DNA of 64,000 nt, from positions 496,001 to 560,000 of the forward strand of contig NZ_FMIZ01000006.1 in NCBI RefSeq assembly GCF_900095865.1, in the 5' to 3' direction. Positions 45,460 to 56,553 of this stretch are shown here, in pieces. Made by a program: the position numbers and the translations under genes. Origin of the DNA: Massilioclostridium coli (GTDB taxonomy: Bacteria > Bacillota > Clostridia > Oscillospirales > Ruminococcaceae). Position 1 is the first letter of the stretch. Each line of letters starts with the position of its first letter. Under the pieces are notes generated by a model. That model ran no database searches and had not been told where the DNA came from. It saw only the letters and a program-made list of their open reading frames with translations.

Positions 45460-45775
45460 CACCCAAAACCTCCCCTAATAAAATAGATTCTATTGCTTTT
45501 TTATAATCGTCCCATTCCTGTAGATACAGCGTCAGCCTTTCCTGTCCTTCTACGGTAATCTTGTAATATCTTCGGTTCCGTCCATCCATAGGCTGATCGT
45601 ATGTAGCGAGGAATTTTTCTTTTTGTAGCCGTCGAAGTACTGGGTACAAAGTGGATTCCGAAACATCAATTGTTTGTTTAATCTGCTGTGTTAAGCTGTA
45701 GCCATAGGCGTCCCCACGGCTTAAGGCAGCTAATACACAGGCGTCCAATAAGGATGCACTAATTGGAAAAGCCAT
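45449..45775 (-). CDS. PadR-family transcriptional regulator, copy 1
   Basis: The 108-residue protein is a winged helix: LDACVLAALSRGDAYGYSLT, ESTLYPVLRRLQKEKFLATY, MDGRNRRYYKITVEGQERL. It is the first gene of a four-gene downstream operon. RBS AAAGGAG lies before the ATG. It probably represses its own operon at the operator at 45802-45828. Confidence 0.93.
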   Translation of the reverse strand: MAFPISASLLDACVLAALSRGDAYGYSLTQQIKQTIDVSESTLYPVLRRLQKEKFLATYDQPMDGRNRRYYKITVEGQERLTLYLQEWDDYKKAIESILLGEVLGDDE

Positions 45776-45801
45776 GTTTCACACTCCTTTTTATTAGTTT
45801 A

Positions 45802-45836
45802 ACAATATTATATATCATATAATATTGTTTTGTCAA
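45802..45836 (-). promoter_or_regulatory. Promoter and operator of PadR operon 1
   Basis: On the minus strand TTGACA (45836-45831), an 18-base spacer and TATAAT (45812-45807). The spacer holds TATTATATGAT, part of an imperfect palindrome ACAATATTATA/TATAATATTGT (45803-45828). The same 11-mer sits in the spacer of PadR promoter 2. Confidence 0.65.
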
Positions 45837-46069
45837 TATAATAAGAGGTAAAATTTTTATTCCATAAAAATACATTATTTTAACCAGTTTTACGAAATGG
45901 AAATGATTTTTCCTTTTGGACATGTTACACTTTAAAATAAACCTATTATTTTAAAGGAATATTAGCCATTGTTCAACGTACCTGTTACGATACAAAACAG
46001 CGGTACAATGTAAAACAGTCTGATATGATAATTTTTCTATCAGGGAAACGCAAAAAGTGAGGTGTCAAT

Positions 46070-46585
46070 ATGAATCTATTGTTAACCGACTGTCCTGTCA
46101 ATCTGCCGTTTGTTGATAACAAGACCAATCGGTATCTTGACCTATCCCAATTAAATATAAAAAACTGTATTGGATGTTTTGGATGCTGGACCAAAACACC
46201 TGGAAAATGTGTCATCCGGGATGACGCTACAAAAGTTTATCCCTTGATTGCGAAGAGTGAAAATATTATTTATGTGAGTAGAGTAAAATTTGGAACATAT
46301 GATGCCATCATGAAAACCATGTTGGAGCGGGCAATCCCTATTCAAAAGGCGTTTATCCAATTACATCATGGAGAAACCCACCATATGCAAAGGGATGTTG
46401 TGGAAAAAAATGCTGTTATCATCGCCTATGGCTGTGATAATAGGGAAGAACAGGATTTGTTTCAGCGTCTGGTTGCTAGAAACGCTTATAATATGCGGTT
46501 TCAAACACATAAAGTTTTATTTGTTTTCAAAGAAGAACTGGAACAAGCGATAATACGAGAGGTGGAAAAATGGGAAAACTTTTGA
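46070..46585 (+). CDS. Flavodoxin-like iron-sulfur flavoprotein
   Basis: The 171-residue protein has CIGCFGCWTKTPGKCVIRDD (cluster/FMN-reductase-type cysteines) near residue 33, then a Rossmann-like flavodoxin body. The usual GSPR P-loop is absent from its N-terminus and is instead seen in the next gene, with which it overlaps by 16 bases. The pair probably forms one redox unit. RBS GTGAGGTG lies before the ATG. Confidence 0.75.
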   Translation: MNLLLTDCPVNLPFVDNKTNRYLDLSQLNIKNCIGCFGCWTKTPGKCVIRDDATKVYPLIAKSENIIYVSRVKFGTYDAIMKTMLERAIPIQKAFIQLHHGETHHMQRDVVEKNAVIIAYGCDNREEQDLFQRLVARNAYNMRFQTHKVLFVFKEELEQAIIREVEKWENF

Positions 46586-47178
46586 TTATAAACGGAAGCC
46601 CCAGGGCACCGAAATCCAATTCTAAGCAGTATGTGGCCCTATTCCAAAAATACTGGAACGGAGAATCCTCTAAAGTCAATATTACACCAAAAAACCATAC
46701 GGAGATTTGTGAGGATATGGCCCATTATACCGATGTTTTGTTGGTGTTTCCACTATATGTGGATAGTATCCCTGTCACACTCCACAACTTTTTAAAAACA
46801 CTGGAGCAGCATCCGCCAAAACAAAAACCAAGGATCAGTATGGTTGTCAACTGCGGTTTTCTGGAACCAGAACAGAACCAAATTGCGGTTGAAATGATTA
46901 AGCTGTTTTGTAAACAGCAAGGGTATCCTTTTTTGTCTGTGCTGTGTATAGGAGGCGGAGAGGCAATCTTAAATACTCCATTTCGGTTTTTGGTTAAAAG
47001 GAAAATAAAACAATTGGTGAAGTCGGTGGCATCCCATCAAAGCTTATCATTTCAAGTTACTATGCCCATCTCTAAAGAAACCTATTTAAAAGCATCCACA
47101 AAATATTGGATCCGCTATGGGGCAAAAAATGGAGTTACCAAAGAGCAGATGGACACTATGGAAATAGAAACCAACTAA
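46570..47178 (+). CDS. NAD(P)H-dependent FMN reductase-like protein
   Basis: The 202-residue protein starts MGKLLIINGSPRAPKSNSKQ, the flavin phosphate loop of flavodoxin-like reductases, then LLVFPLYVDSIPVTLHNFLK. It has no Cys cluster, unlike its upstream neighbour. RBS GAGGTGG lies inside the neighbour. Substrate unknown. Confidence 0.78.
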   Translation: MGKLLIINGSPRAPKSNSKQYVALFQKYWNGESSKVNITPKNHTEICEDMAHYTDVLLVFPLYVDSIPVTLHNFLKTLEQHPPKQKPRISMVVNCGFLEPEQNQIAVEMIKLFCKQQGYPFLSVLCIGGGEAILNTPFRFLVKRKIKQLVKSVASHQSLSFQVTMPISKETYLKASTKYWIRYGAKNGVTKEQMDTMEIETN

Positions 47179-47183
47179 AACAA

Positions 47184-47232
47184 AAACGTCGCATTTTATG
47201 ATTTTATTTCACCATAAAATGTGACGTTTTAT
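47184..47232 (+). terminator. Terminator of the flavoprotein pair
   Basis: AAAACGTCGCATTTTATG pairs with CATAAAATGTGACGTTTT (one mismatch-tolerant stem), then TATATT. Confidence 0.75.
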
Positions 47233-47361
47233 ATTAACTAGTACAATATAAGAAAATCTAATAATAGAATAATAGAGTATTATTTATTACAATCTAAAAA
47301 ATTTGTAAGTTATCTGTTTTATAGCTTCATTGCGCTGGGATAGGTATAAGTTCGTTATTAG

Positions 47362-50300
47362 CTAATATTTTTTCCGTTTAAGTCCGAGAATCAATCCTAA
47401 TGCTGTCACTGTACCAATTACAAACAGGAAACTCAAAGTGGAATCACCCGTTTGAGGGATTAGTTCCTGTGGTTTATTTTGATCACCATAATTTGTTTCC
47501 CCTGTTTTCTCCACCAAAACAATTTCTTCCAGGTCGTTCAACTGTACCTTGCCTTGGTTGCCCAGCATACCATAATCCTGTGGAACTGGCTCTGCATCTC
47601 CAGTAAACTGCCAAATTGGGCTGATTAAACCATTTACCAATGCTGCGTTAATCAATGTACTCGCTGTAGTAACCGTAATGGTATTTTCGCCTTGCCGTAA
47701 GTAAGGGGCAAGGTCTACTTTGGTATCAAATTGGTTAGCTGGTGGTAAGTCCATCCCATTTACCGCAATGCGGAAACTGCTGTTTGCAACTTTTCCTAAA
47801 TCGAATACAACATGGTCTGCAACGGTTTCCATTGTCACTGTTGTTGAGTATCTACCAATACCGGATACATTCTCCATCCCTTGGATATCACGCCATGGGA
47901 TGAGGGTTTCCATCGAAACCGGCTCCAACATTGTTTTTGCAATGATGGCGTTGTTGGATGGATCATCACCAGGATGCCAACTTTCTACTGAAAGTGTCCA
48001 GCTATTGATCGAAACAGGCTGGTGTTGCCCTTTCCCTGTTACTGTTTTTACGGTCCCATCACTGAGCACAACAGTATGTGTTTCGTTGTCCTCTAAGACT
48101 GCAACTAGTTCACCATCCTCATTGTAATCAACTTCACAATCGCTCTGAACTGCATGCACCGAAGGGATTGGATATTCTGTCAATTGGTCGGATGTGAATG
48201 CGTATAAACAGGTTCCGTAAGCCGGTACTGTCACGGTTATAGTTGTTTGGCCTGATTTCTGCTGGTAAAGGGCAACAGGCTGGATACTACCATCCCATGC
48301 ATTCAGTTCATATGGGGTTCCTTCAGCATCAAATGTAATGGTTTGGGTGATTGGCTGGGAGGATGGATTATACAAATAGTAATAATCATTGTTTCCATCT
48401 ACATTGTGGTAGCTGGACAATTCATTGGCGGACTGGTACTGGGTATCTGGCATAATGCCTGCGCCTTTTAAAGCGGAAACCAACTGGGTTTCTGTATCCA
48501 ACAAAGTAGTGTTGGCATGGTTCTTGATTTGTTCCATTACTGCTATCAGTTGGCTATCCTCCATTGAATCCCCATAAGACGGTGTCATAGAAGGTGTTTT
48601 CCCAATAAAGAATAATTTAACACCTTGGTCAAGGTAAGATAGCATTTTTTTCGCTGTATCAAGAGGCATGTAGTCCTCGTTATCAACTACTAATGCCTTA
48701 TAGGATGGACCCTCTGGCGCAATCACACCATCTTTGGCATTTGCTGTATCCAGGTTTAACAAATAAGGGCTGACAAAATCATAGGAATAGCCGTTTTCTT
48801 CCAGATCAGGAGTTACCATATCCTCAATTACCTGAACCTCAAAGTATTCAAAGCGGTAATAGGCAATATCCACATCCTGGTGACCCTGCCGCAAAACATA
48901 CTGATTTCTGGCAACATACCCCATACTATCCGCGAACTGGGTAAAACCAGGTGTTTTGTCCCATGAATTAGAGAAAAATCCACTCATTCCATCATAGCCG
49001 CCCCAGTTGCCTTCGTATTTGCCTTGGTAAACGCCATTGTTACTATATCCATGGACTACAGAAAGGTTTACGCCAGCAGCCATATTGGAATTGATCATAT
49101 TCAATAAATCAGAGGTACTTTGTTCATATGCTCCGCTGCGTAATGGTGAAAGTTCAGAAGAATAAACTTCTTTTCCAGTTAGGTTTACCATACCTGTCTG
49201 CATCCGGTATCCATCCCTTGTTCCAGAATCCATTAATTTAGGGGATCCATTCCCGGGCAATTTCGCAAAATATAAGGATTCTGTTTCCGCAATCCCAGCC
49301 TGTGCAGCAGATTGAGTCATTTCCATTGGAGCACCGTAAGCTACTTGGCCACGATAATCCCATCCATGGCTTTCGCACCATTGCTGTAATGATTCAATAT
49401 GGTTTTCGGTATACAAATCAGTTAGAGTTTGGTAGTAATCCATCCGTACACGTTCTCCCATTGTGCTTTGGGTATCAAAAACAGCGGGATCATCGGTTGA
49501 TGGACGGTTGTTAGTATCAAAATGTAATCCGGGGACAAAAATCAACGGCAAATATGGTGTTAAATCATATCCACGCCGGTCTTTGAACTCTTCCAACAAT
49601 TTTGGCGTCCAAAGATAATCAGGGGAAAGTTCCAAAGAATCCTCAAAGATTCCATCTACAATTTGATTTTTCTCATCCCCCCAGGTAATCATCCTGGTAT
49701 CCCAATAATCTGTTAAAGCTTTTGTGGCCTCTTTGCTAAAATGGTCGATTGGTGGATATTCTTCATCGCTGGCGCTCTGCATATAAAATGATAGGATAAT
49801 CCAATTCCCCTGATCCGGAGCGGTCCATTGGATGGTATTATCCTGCTGGTTAACCTGGCTGGTCAGTACAGTAAAGGAATCCTCTTTTATATACTGTGTC
49901 TCGGCGGTTTGCACTGATTCATCCAACTGCACAGCAACCACAGCCAGCAAGCTATCTGTATTGGTCTGAACCTCCGGGGCAGGAATTGCCCCGTTGTATT
50001 GTTGCCCAGATGCAATCGCTTCGGTCTTTCCATACCCAATCTGTTTGATTGCCAGAGGGTCATCACAACTTTGAATTGCAGGTGTGACAGCTGGCCATCC
50101 AGATGAAATAGTGAACGTTAAATGCAGCCCAAGATGTTTTGCTTCGTCCAAAGCAATCTCCATACTGGCTAGCCAGTTATCACTGCCCCAGCTGGTTCCA
50201 TCTTCCCCGTCAAAAGAACTGCCTTTGCAAATGATTTCCGCACCTCCAAATCCGGCATTTGCAATGGATTGTATTTGGGAACGGATTTCTGTTTCGTCCA

Positions 50301-50487
50301 CCAGCCCGTTGGGCCACCAGTAACGGATTTGCGGTTTTGCTTCATTGCTTACATTGGTAAAGCCAGCTACAAAATCCGATACTTTGGTTTCTGTTGCCTG
50401 TGCAGGACCGGTTAAAATACTAGCGCCCAATGCCAATGCAGTTAAAACAGCAAGTAGTTTCTTTGCCTGCTTCCATTGTTTCTTCAT
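47362..50487 (-). CDS. GH106-type alpha-L-rhamnosidase with IPQTG anchor
   Basis: The 1041-residue protein has a signal peptide (to QATET) and the GH106 motif KPQIRYWWPNGLVD, GFGGAEIICKG, then SSGWPAVTPAI. FEDSLELSPDYLW lies near residue 282 and SSELSPLRSG near 445, equivalent to the FEDSIE and SMEA regions of the other local GH106 proteins. A C-terminal sandwich (SINSWTLSVESWHPG, VSGIGRYSTTV) ends in LIPQTGD, helix, KRKKY, the only canonical IPxTG anchor here. It lacks FIVAR modules and is more distant from the other three. The AraC gene at 50683 is divergent. Confidence 0.88.
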   Translation of the reverse strand: MKKQWKQAKKLLAVLTALALGASILTGPAQATETKVSDFVAGFTNVSNEAKPQIRYWWPNGLVDETEIRSQIQSIANAGFGGAEIICKGSSFDGEDGTSWGSDNWLASMEIALDEAKHLGLHLTFTISSGWPAVTPAIQSCDDPLAIKQIGYGKTEAIASGQQYNGAIPAPEVQTNTDSLLAVVAVQLDESVQTAETQYIKEDSFTVLTSQVNQQDNTIQWTAPDQGNWIILSFYMQSASDEEYPPIDHFSKEATKALTDYWDTRMITWGDEKNQIVDGIFEDSLELSPDYLWTPKLLEEFKDRRGYDLTPYLPLIFVPGLHFDTNNRPSTDDPAVFDTQSTMGERVRMDYYQTLTDLYTENHIESLQQWCESHGWDYRGQVAYGAPMEMTQSAAQAGIAETESLYFAKLPGNGSPKLMDSGTRDGYRMQTGMVNLTGKEVYSSELSPLRSGAYEQSTSDLLNMINSNMAAGVNLSVVHGYSNNGVYQGKYEGNWGGYDGMSGFFSNSWDKTPGFTQFADSMGYVARNQYVLRQGHQDVDIAYYRFEYFEVQVIEDMVTPDLEENGYSYDFVSPYLLNLDTANAKDGVIAPEGPSYKALVVDNEDYMPLDTAKKMLSYLDQGVKLFFIGKTPSMTPSYGDSMEDSQLIAVMEQIKNHANTTLLDTETQLVSALKGAGIMPDTQYQSANELSSYHNVDGNNDYYYLYNPSSQPITQTITFDAEGTPYELNAWDGSIQPVALYQQKSGQTTITVTVPAYGTCLYAFTSDQLTEYPIPSVHAVQSDCEVDYNEDGELVAVLEDNETHTVVLSDGTVKTVTGKGQHQPVSINSWTLSVESWHPGDDPSNNAIIAKTMLEPVSMETLIPWRDIQGMENVSGIGRYSTTVTMETVADHVVFDLGKVANSSFRIAVNGMDLPPANQFDTKVDLAPYLRQGENTITVTTASTLINAALVNGLISPIWQFTGDAEPVPQDYGMLGNQGKVQLNDLEEIVLVEKTGETNYGDQNKPQELIPQTGDSTLSFLFVIGTVTALGLILGLKRKKY

Positions 50488-50551
50488 CTTTATTTTCCTT
50501 CCTGAAATATAAATTTCAACTTAGCAGCCATTGACAAACCCAAATGATTGC

Positions 50552-50606
50552 TTTATAATATCAAAAACAGTTAATATTACTAAAAGTTGATATATTTATA
50601 ATATCA
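50552..50606. promoter_or_regulatory. Direct repeat between GH106 and AraC genes
   Basis: TTTATAATATCA occurs at 50552 and again at 50595, 43 bases apart (about four helical turns). It may be the operator or promoter elements of the divergent pair; the repeat is AT-rich, so chance is possible. Confidence 0.35.
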
Positions 50607-50682
50607 TTTTAGCAAATAAATAGATATTTAAAAAACATACCTTTTAGGTTGTTTTTTGGTATATTTTTAAAGGGGGAAGTAA

Positions 50683-51702
50683 ATGATGGAACCATTTATT
50701 GAAAAAATATATCATATCACAATTGACCGATTTTTGTTTAACGCTTCCCGCATGGATCAATTTTCTTTACAGGAAAATGGAGTTGATATTCTTCAGCAAA
50801 GTTCTTTTTTTGATTCAGATGCAGAAATTTTTATCAATATGCATCTTTCCCTTTCCCAGGTAAAGGAGAGATTACCTAATTTACCACAAGATAAGAAAAA
50901 AACACCTTTCCATAAACACGATTTTTACGAAATGATTTATGTTTACCAAGGTAAAGTAACAAACTATATTGACTCCTGTCAAACGGTAAAAGAATTAAAT
51001 TTAAAGCAAGGGGATCTATGCTTACTCACCCCAAATGCAGCGCATCAATTGCAGGTTGAAGGCGATTGTAATATTATTTTTAATATTCTTGTGAAAAAAA
51101 CGTTATTCCAACGGCTGGCACAGGAAATTTTAAGCCACGATAACCCTTTTAACCACTTTCTAATCAATTCTTTATTTGAAAAAAACCAGGAAGAAAGCTA
51201 TTTGCTGTTTTCCAAACAGTTATGTAATACCATTGATCAATCTGTCTTACAGCTGATAAAAGAGTACGCAGAAACAGGAAACCAATACTTTTTAAAACTC
51301 AACGGATATTTGATGATCCTTTTTTCCGATTTGTTAACCGCTTACCAGAACTATCTGGATGAAAACAGTATCCAGCAAGTATGCCACCCTAAAATATCTG
51401 AGATCCTCTCCTACATCATTGAAAACTGTTCTACTGCCACCTTAGAAAAAACTGCGGAACAATTCCATTATAATCCCCAATATTTAAGCCGCTTGCTCAA
51501 ACAATATACTAACCAAAGTTTTTCTAGTTTTAGGAGACAGATCCGCATGGAACGGGCAACCTACCTGCTGACCCATACTGATCGTCCGATTCAGGAAATT
51601 ATCGACCGTTCCGGCTTTGAAACAGCATATTTTTTCCGTATTTTCCATGAGAAATACCACATTTCTCCCTTGGAATATCGAAAACGCTTTACAGTATTAT
51701 AA
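50683..51702 (+). CDS. AraC-family regulator of the second GH106 gene
   Basis: The 339-residue protein has a cupin-like region (PFHKHDFYEMIYVYQGKV, LTPNAAHQL) and a C-terminal AraC double HTH (LEKTAEQFHYNPQYLSRLLK, IQEIIDRSGFETAYFFRIFH, SPLEYRKRF). AAGGGGGAAG lies before the ATG. It is divergent from a GH106 gene and is a likely activator of it. It is a paralogue of the regulator at 11573. Confidence 0.88.
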   Translation: MMEPFIEKIYHITIDRFLFNASRMDQFSLQENGVDILQQSSFFDSDAEIFINMHLSLSQVKERLPNLPQDKKKTPFHKHDFYEMIYVYQGKVTNYIDSCQTVKELNLKQGDLCLLTPNAAHQLQVEGDCNIIFNILVKKTLFQRLAQEILSHDNPFNHFLINSLFEKNQEESYLLFSKQLCNTIDQSVLQLIKEYAETGNQYFLKLNGYLMILFSDLLTAYQNYLDENSIQQVCHPKISEILSYIIENCSTATLEKTAEQFHYNPQYLSRLLKQYTNQSFSSFRRQIRMERATYLLTHTDRPIQEIIDRSGFETAYFFRIFHEKYHISPLEYRKRFTVL

Positions 51703-52092
51703 TTTATCCTATTGTTTTTCACATTTGTCATAACAACACTGGATAAAACAAAAAGCTTATCAACAATTCCCTATAAAAATGTTGATAAGCTAATTTACCT
51801 CAATTGTGCCAACAAACGGTCTTTTATCCTGCTAGAAATGATACTAAAAATTAACATACCCATATTAAGGACAATGATTTTTTCAGTGTATAACTCTTTA
51901 TTTTAGTTTTTAAAATTACCAGTGAGCAGGTGTAGTCCTTTCAGGAAGTTAAGTGGTTATCATACGGACACCTAAAACGGACTGAATTTTATTCTGTAAA
52001 AATACTGTCCATTTATTTGTGGTGTTCCGTTATACAAAAATAGACCTTCAGGTTATTTCCCTGAAGGTCTAATCTATTTATGAGAGATTACA
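51703..52092. other. Intergenic region with two hairpins
   Basis: AGCTTATCAACA/TGTTGATAAGCT at 51753-51792 has its U-tract on the minus strand, where no gene end lies near except, further on, gdhA. No gene is supported here. Confidence 0.45.
52038..52073 (-). terminator. Terminator of gdhA
   Basis: TAGACCTTCAGG pairs with CCTGAAGGTCTA, U-tract on the minus strand, 20 bases past the stop. Confidence 0.85.
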
Positions 52093-53640
<1,548 letters not shown>

Positions 53641-53858
53641 TTATTTTTGGTTTTTGCAATTTTAAAAAAACAATATTGCAATAAATGATTAAAAAATTTT
53701 TTATAAATTTGGTTTTACAAGCGAGTGCATCTTCTTGCCCACCATTATCCGGTAGATCCCCAACAAAGAACGAATATTTACAAACATTTGTTTGATTTTC
53801 AAGAATAGATATGGTATCCTATATTTAATAGAAAAAAACACGATAAAGGGGTATTCCG

Positions 53859-54293
53859 TTGCAAACACAACAATTTTTGGTGACATGGATTGATCCACAA
53901 CAGGACAAAACCAAATGCTTTCAAATCAGGGAACAAGTATTTGTAAAAGAACAGGGTTTCGAAAACGAATTTGATGAAATAGATGAAACCGCATACCATC
54001 TGTTAATTCAGGCAGGGGAGAATCCCATTGCAACAGCAAGAATTTTTCAGCAAGATGATAAATGGATGATTGGAAGGGTTTGTGTGATACCTCCTTATCG
54101 AAAACACGGTGTTGGTCGCATTGCCGTAGAGGAGTGTGAAAAACAAATCCAAGTACTAGGAGGACATTCCTCCCATTTAAGCGCACAGCTCAGGATTCAG
54201 GGGTTTTATGAATCCATGGGATACCATGCCGAAGGGGAGCCCTATCTTGATGAATTTTGTCCCCATATCGCAATGTCAAAACAACTGGATTGA
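53859..54293 (+). CDS. GNAT-family N-acetyltransferase
   Basis: The 144-residue protein starts with TTG (AAAGGGG 7 bases upstream). It has the ElaA-type pattern: CFQIREQVFVKEQGFENEFD, IATARIFQ, the acetyl-CoA loop RVCVIPPYRKHGVGR, QLRIQGFYESMGY. It acetylates an unknown small molecule or protein. Next gene is lexA, 14 bases away. Confidence 0.88.
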   Translation: MQTQQFLVTWIDPQQDKTKCFQIREQVFVKEQGFENEFDEIDETAYHLLIQAGENPIATARIFQQDDKWMIGRVCVIPPYRKHGVGRIAVEECEKQIQVLGGHSSHLSAQLRIQGFYESMGYHAEGEPYLDEFCPHIAMSKQLD

Positions 54294-54307
54294 TTGGAGG
54301 GATTGTT

Positions 54308-54886
54308 TTGAAACGAAATTATAATGAAGAAATTTACCAATATATACAACAACGCTGCCAAGATGGGATTCCCCCAACTATTCGAGAAATCTGTAAAGAT
54401 TTAGGGATCAAATCCACCTCTACCGCGCACAAATATGTTTCCATTTTGGTGGAACAGGGATTAGTAGAAAAAGATAGTAACCTGACCCGTACTTTGCGTA
54501 TACCAGGTTCTGATGCCACTTTAATTCCATTGGTAGGTACAATTACTGCAGGGGAGCCCATTACTGCCATCCAAAATATCGAGACCTATATTCCGTTTTC
54601 CAGTTCTTTTAGCCGGAACAAAGAACACTTTGCCCTGAAAGTAAGAGGGGAAAGTATGATTGAAGCTGGCATTTTTGACGGAGATGTTGTGATTATTGAA
54701 AAAACCCCTGTAGCAGAAAATGGTGAAATCGTGGCAGCGTTAATTGATGATGAGGCAACAATTAAAACTTTTTATAAGGAAAACGGCGGTTACCGTTTGC
54801 AACCACAAAACTCTACTATGGATCCGATCCTGGTAGACCATGTAGAAATTCTAGGAAAAGTAAAAGCATCCATCCGTTACTTTTAA
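54308..54886 (+). CDS. lexA: LexA repressor
   Basis: TTG 54308 has GGAGGG 6 bases upstream. The 192-residue protein has the winged HTH (PPTIREICKDLGIKSTSTAH), the Ala81-Gly82 self-cleavage site in TITAGEPI, Ser116 in GESMIEAG and Lys153 in EATIKTF. It represses DNA-damage genes and cuts itself on RecA activation. No clear SOS box was found upstream. Confidence 0.95.
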   Translation: MKRNYNEEIYQYIQQRCQDGIPPTIREICKDLGIKSTSTAHKYVSILVEQGLVEKDSNLTRTLRIPGSDATLIPLVGTITAGEPITAIQNIETYIPFSSSFSRNKEHFALKVRGESMIEAGIFDGDVVIIEKTPVAENGEIVAALIDDEATIKTFYKENGGYRLQPQNSTMDPILVDHVEILGKVKASIRYF

Positions 54887-55007
54887 AGAACAAAAAATTC
54901 TGAACTTTAGGGAATGTTAAGTTTGGTTGACAAGATTCCAACCGCTTTTGGTAGAAAAAAGTGGTAACTATTGGTATACTTTTGGTAGACCAATAGGAGG
55001 AGAGAAT

Positions 55008-55763
55008 ATGACTTTTCAAGAACAGCTTATTTTTTTGCGAAAACAAAAGGGGTTATCGCAGGAACAGTTAGGGGAGAAAATTGGTGTTTCTCGGCAAACT
55101 ATTTCCAAATGGGAGTTGGGCAGCACAACCCCAGAAATGGAAAAATTAATCCAGCTTAGCGATTTTTTTGATATTCCTATTGATACCTTAGTGGGGCGAC
55201 ATGTCTCAGAACAACAGGATACTAGAAAAAATGTTTGCTGCCGATGTTCCTGGCATTATGAGTATAAAAGCAAGCGGAAGTTTCGTGGCATCCCCCTTAT
55301 CCATATTAATGTAGGCAGAGGTTTATACCACGCGAAAGGAATTGTCGCTATCGGTACAATTGCACGAGGATTGGTTTCGATTGGTGTTATTTCCATGGGA
55401 TTATTTTCTTTCGGTGCTGTTTCATTGGGATTGCTTTGCTTTGGCGCAATTTCTTTGGGGTTGTTGTTTTCAGTTGGTAGTATCTCATTGGGGATTATAT
55501 CAATTGGTGGGCTTGCGGTTGGTATTTTGGCAATTGGCGGCTGCTCGATTGGAATATATTCCATTGGGGGATGCGCAGTTGCATCCCATATAGCTGCTGG
55601 TGGATACGCAAATGCTCCTATTGCTATCGGAGATAAAACGGTAGGGCAAATTACCTTTGATATCCATCAATCTGTCTCGTCACAGCAAGTACAATCTGCT
55701 ATTTTGCAAAAATATCCACATACATGGAAATATATCATAGATTTGTTTTCATCTATAATATGA
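55008..55763 (+). CDS. XRE HTH protein with glycine-rich pentad repeats
   Basis: ATG 55008 follows AGGAGGAGAG. In its 251 residues, 1-65 form an HTH (LRKQKGLSQEQLGEKIGVSR, TISKWELGS). A Cys/His patch follows (CCRCSWHYEY). Then some 20 repeats of five residues occur, with S-x-G-L/A recurring (SIGVISMGLFSFGAVSLGLL, SIGGLAVGILAIGGCSIGIY). The repeats could form a membrane-inserted or beta-helix-like body. The end is soluble. The function is unknown; regulation in response to a membrane signal is a guess. Confidence 0.75.
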   Translation: MTFQEQLIFLRKQKGLSQEQLGEKIGVSRQTISKWELGSTTPEMEKLIQLSDFFDIPIDTLVGRHVSEQQDTRKNVCCRCSWHYEYKSKRKFRGIPLIHINVGRGLYHAKGIVAIGTIARGLVSIGVISMGLFSFGAVSLGLLCFGAISLGLLFSVGSISLGIISIGGLAVGILAIGGCSIGIYSIGGCAVASHIAAGGYANAPIAIGDKTVGQITFDIHQSVSSQQVQSAILQKYPHTWKYIIDLFSSII

Positions 55764-55764
55764 T

Positions 55765-55803
55765 TAAAAAGGGCTATCCATAATTGGATAGCCCTTTTTA
55801 ATC
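55765..55803 (+). terminator. Terminator of the HTH-repeat gene
   Basis: AAAAAGGGCTATCCA pairs with TGGATAGCCCTTTTT. Confidence 0.88.
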
Positions 55804-55948
55804 ATTTAAATCCATAGGGAACTCCATAGATGAGTGGGACGGATATGAAGGAAAATTCCGATATTATTTTTATCCCAACAAAACTGTGCATTATTATATT
55901 TGTATGCTTATTATATGTAATATAATAGAAAAACTTATTTCAACAAAA

Positions 55949-56060
55949 ATTAGTTCGTTGACGAATTAATTTTCCATGAATAATTTGTTAAACTGCATAA
56001 ATGTATGTTGACTATTTCGTGCAATAAGCATACTATATATTTAGTCAACGAATTAATTTT
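55949..56060 (+). promoter_or_regulatory. Two candidate MarR operators
   Basis: TTCGTTGACGAATTAATTTT (55954) and TTAGTCAACGAATTAATTTT (56041) share a 12-base 3' part and flank the region before the marR gene. TTCGTTGACGAA is near-palindromic. The downstream copy sits right before the RBS. The pattern suggests autorepression. Confidence 0.5.
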
Positions 56061-56075
56061 GGGAGGTGAATTTGA

Positions 56076-56534
56076 TTGGAAGACCCACGGTTTATGGTAG
56101 GGCAGATTATGCACCTTTATTTTAGCCGTTCTTTTACCATTGTAAAAGAGCTAGGGGTACATCCCGGCCAAGTACCTGTTTTAAAACTGCTGTTTCATCA
56201 GCAAGGATTGAGTCAAAAAGAGATTGCGGAGCACCTTTGCGTGAAACCGCCTACTGTTACGGTTACAATCCAAAGGATGGAAAAATTAAACCTGATTTAC
56301 AAAAAACAGGATGAACATGACCAACGTATTTCCAGGATATTTTTAACCGAACAAGGAAAAGATGTAATAAAAAAATTAGAACGAAGCCATTTTTATCTGG
56401 AAAATGAGGCTTTTCAGGGTTTTTCGAAAGAAGAGTTAACAGAATTTAACGAGTTTTTAATTCGTATCCGAAAAAACTTGAAAGATGTTTCTGGAAAAGA
56501 TGCGTTTTGTTCCTTTGCTTCAAAATCACAATAA
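56076..56534 (+). CDS. MarR-family regulator of the ABC exporter pair
   Basis: The start is TTG, with GGGAGGTG 7 bases upstream. The 152-residue protein has the winged helix QKEIAEHLCVKPPTVTVTIQ, then RMEKLNLIYKKQDEHDQRIS (wing with D-x-R). It is first in an operon with two ABC half-transporters, the usual drug-efflux layout. Its operator candidates lie upstream. Confidence 0.92.
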   Translation: MEDPRFMVGQIMHLYFSRSFTIVKELGVHPGQVPVLKLLFHQQGLSQKEIAEHLCVKPPTVTVTIQRMEKLNLIYKKQDEHDQRISRIFLTEQGKDVIKKLERSHFYLENEAFQGFSKEELTEFNEFLIRIRKNLKDVSGKDAFCSFASKSQ

Positions 56535-56553
56535 ACGAAAGGAACATTAGCCT

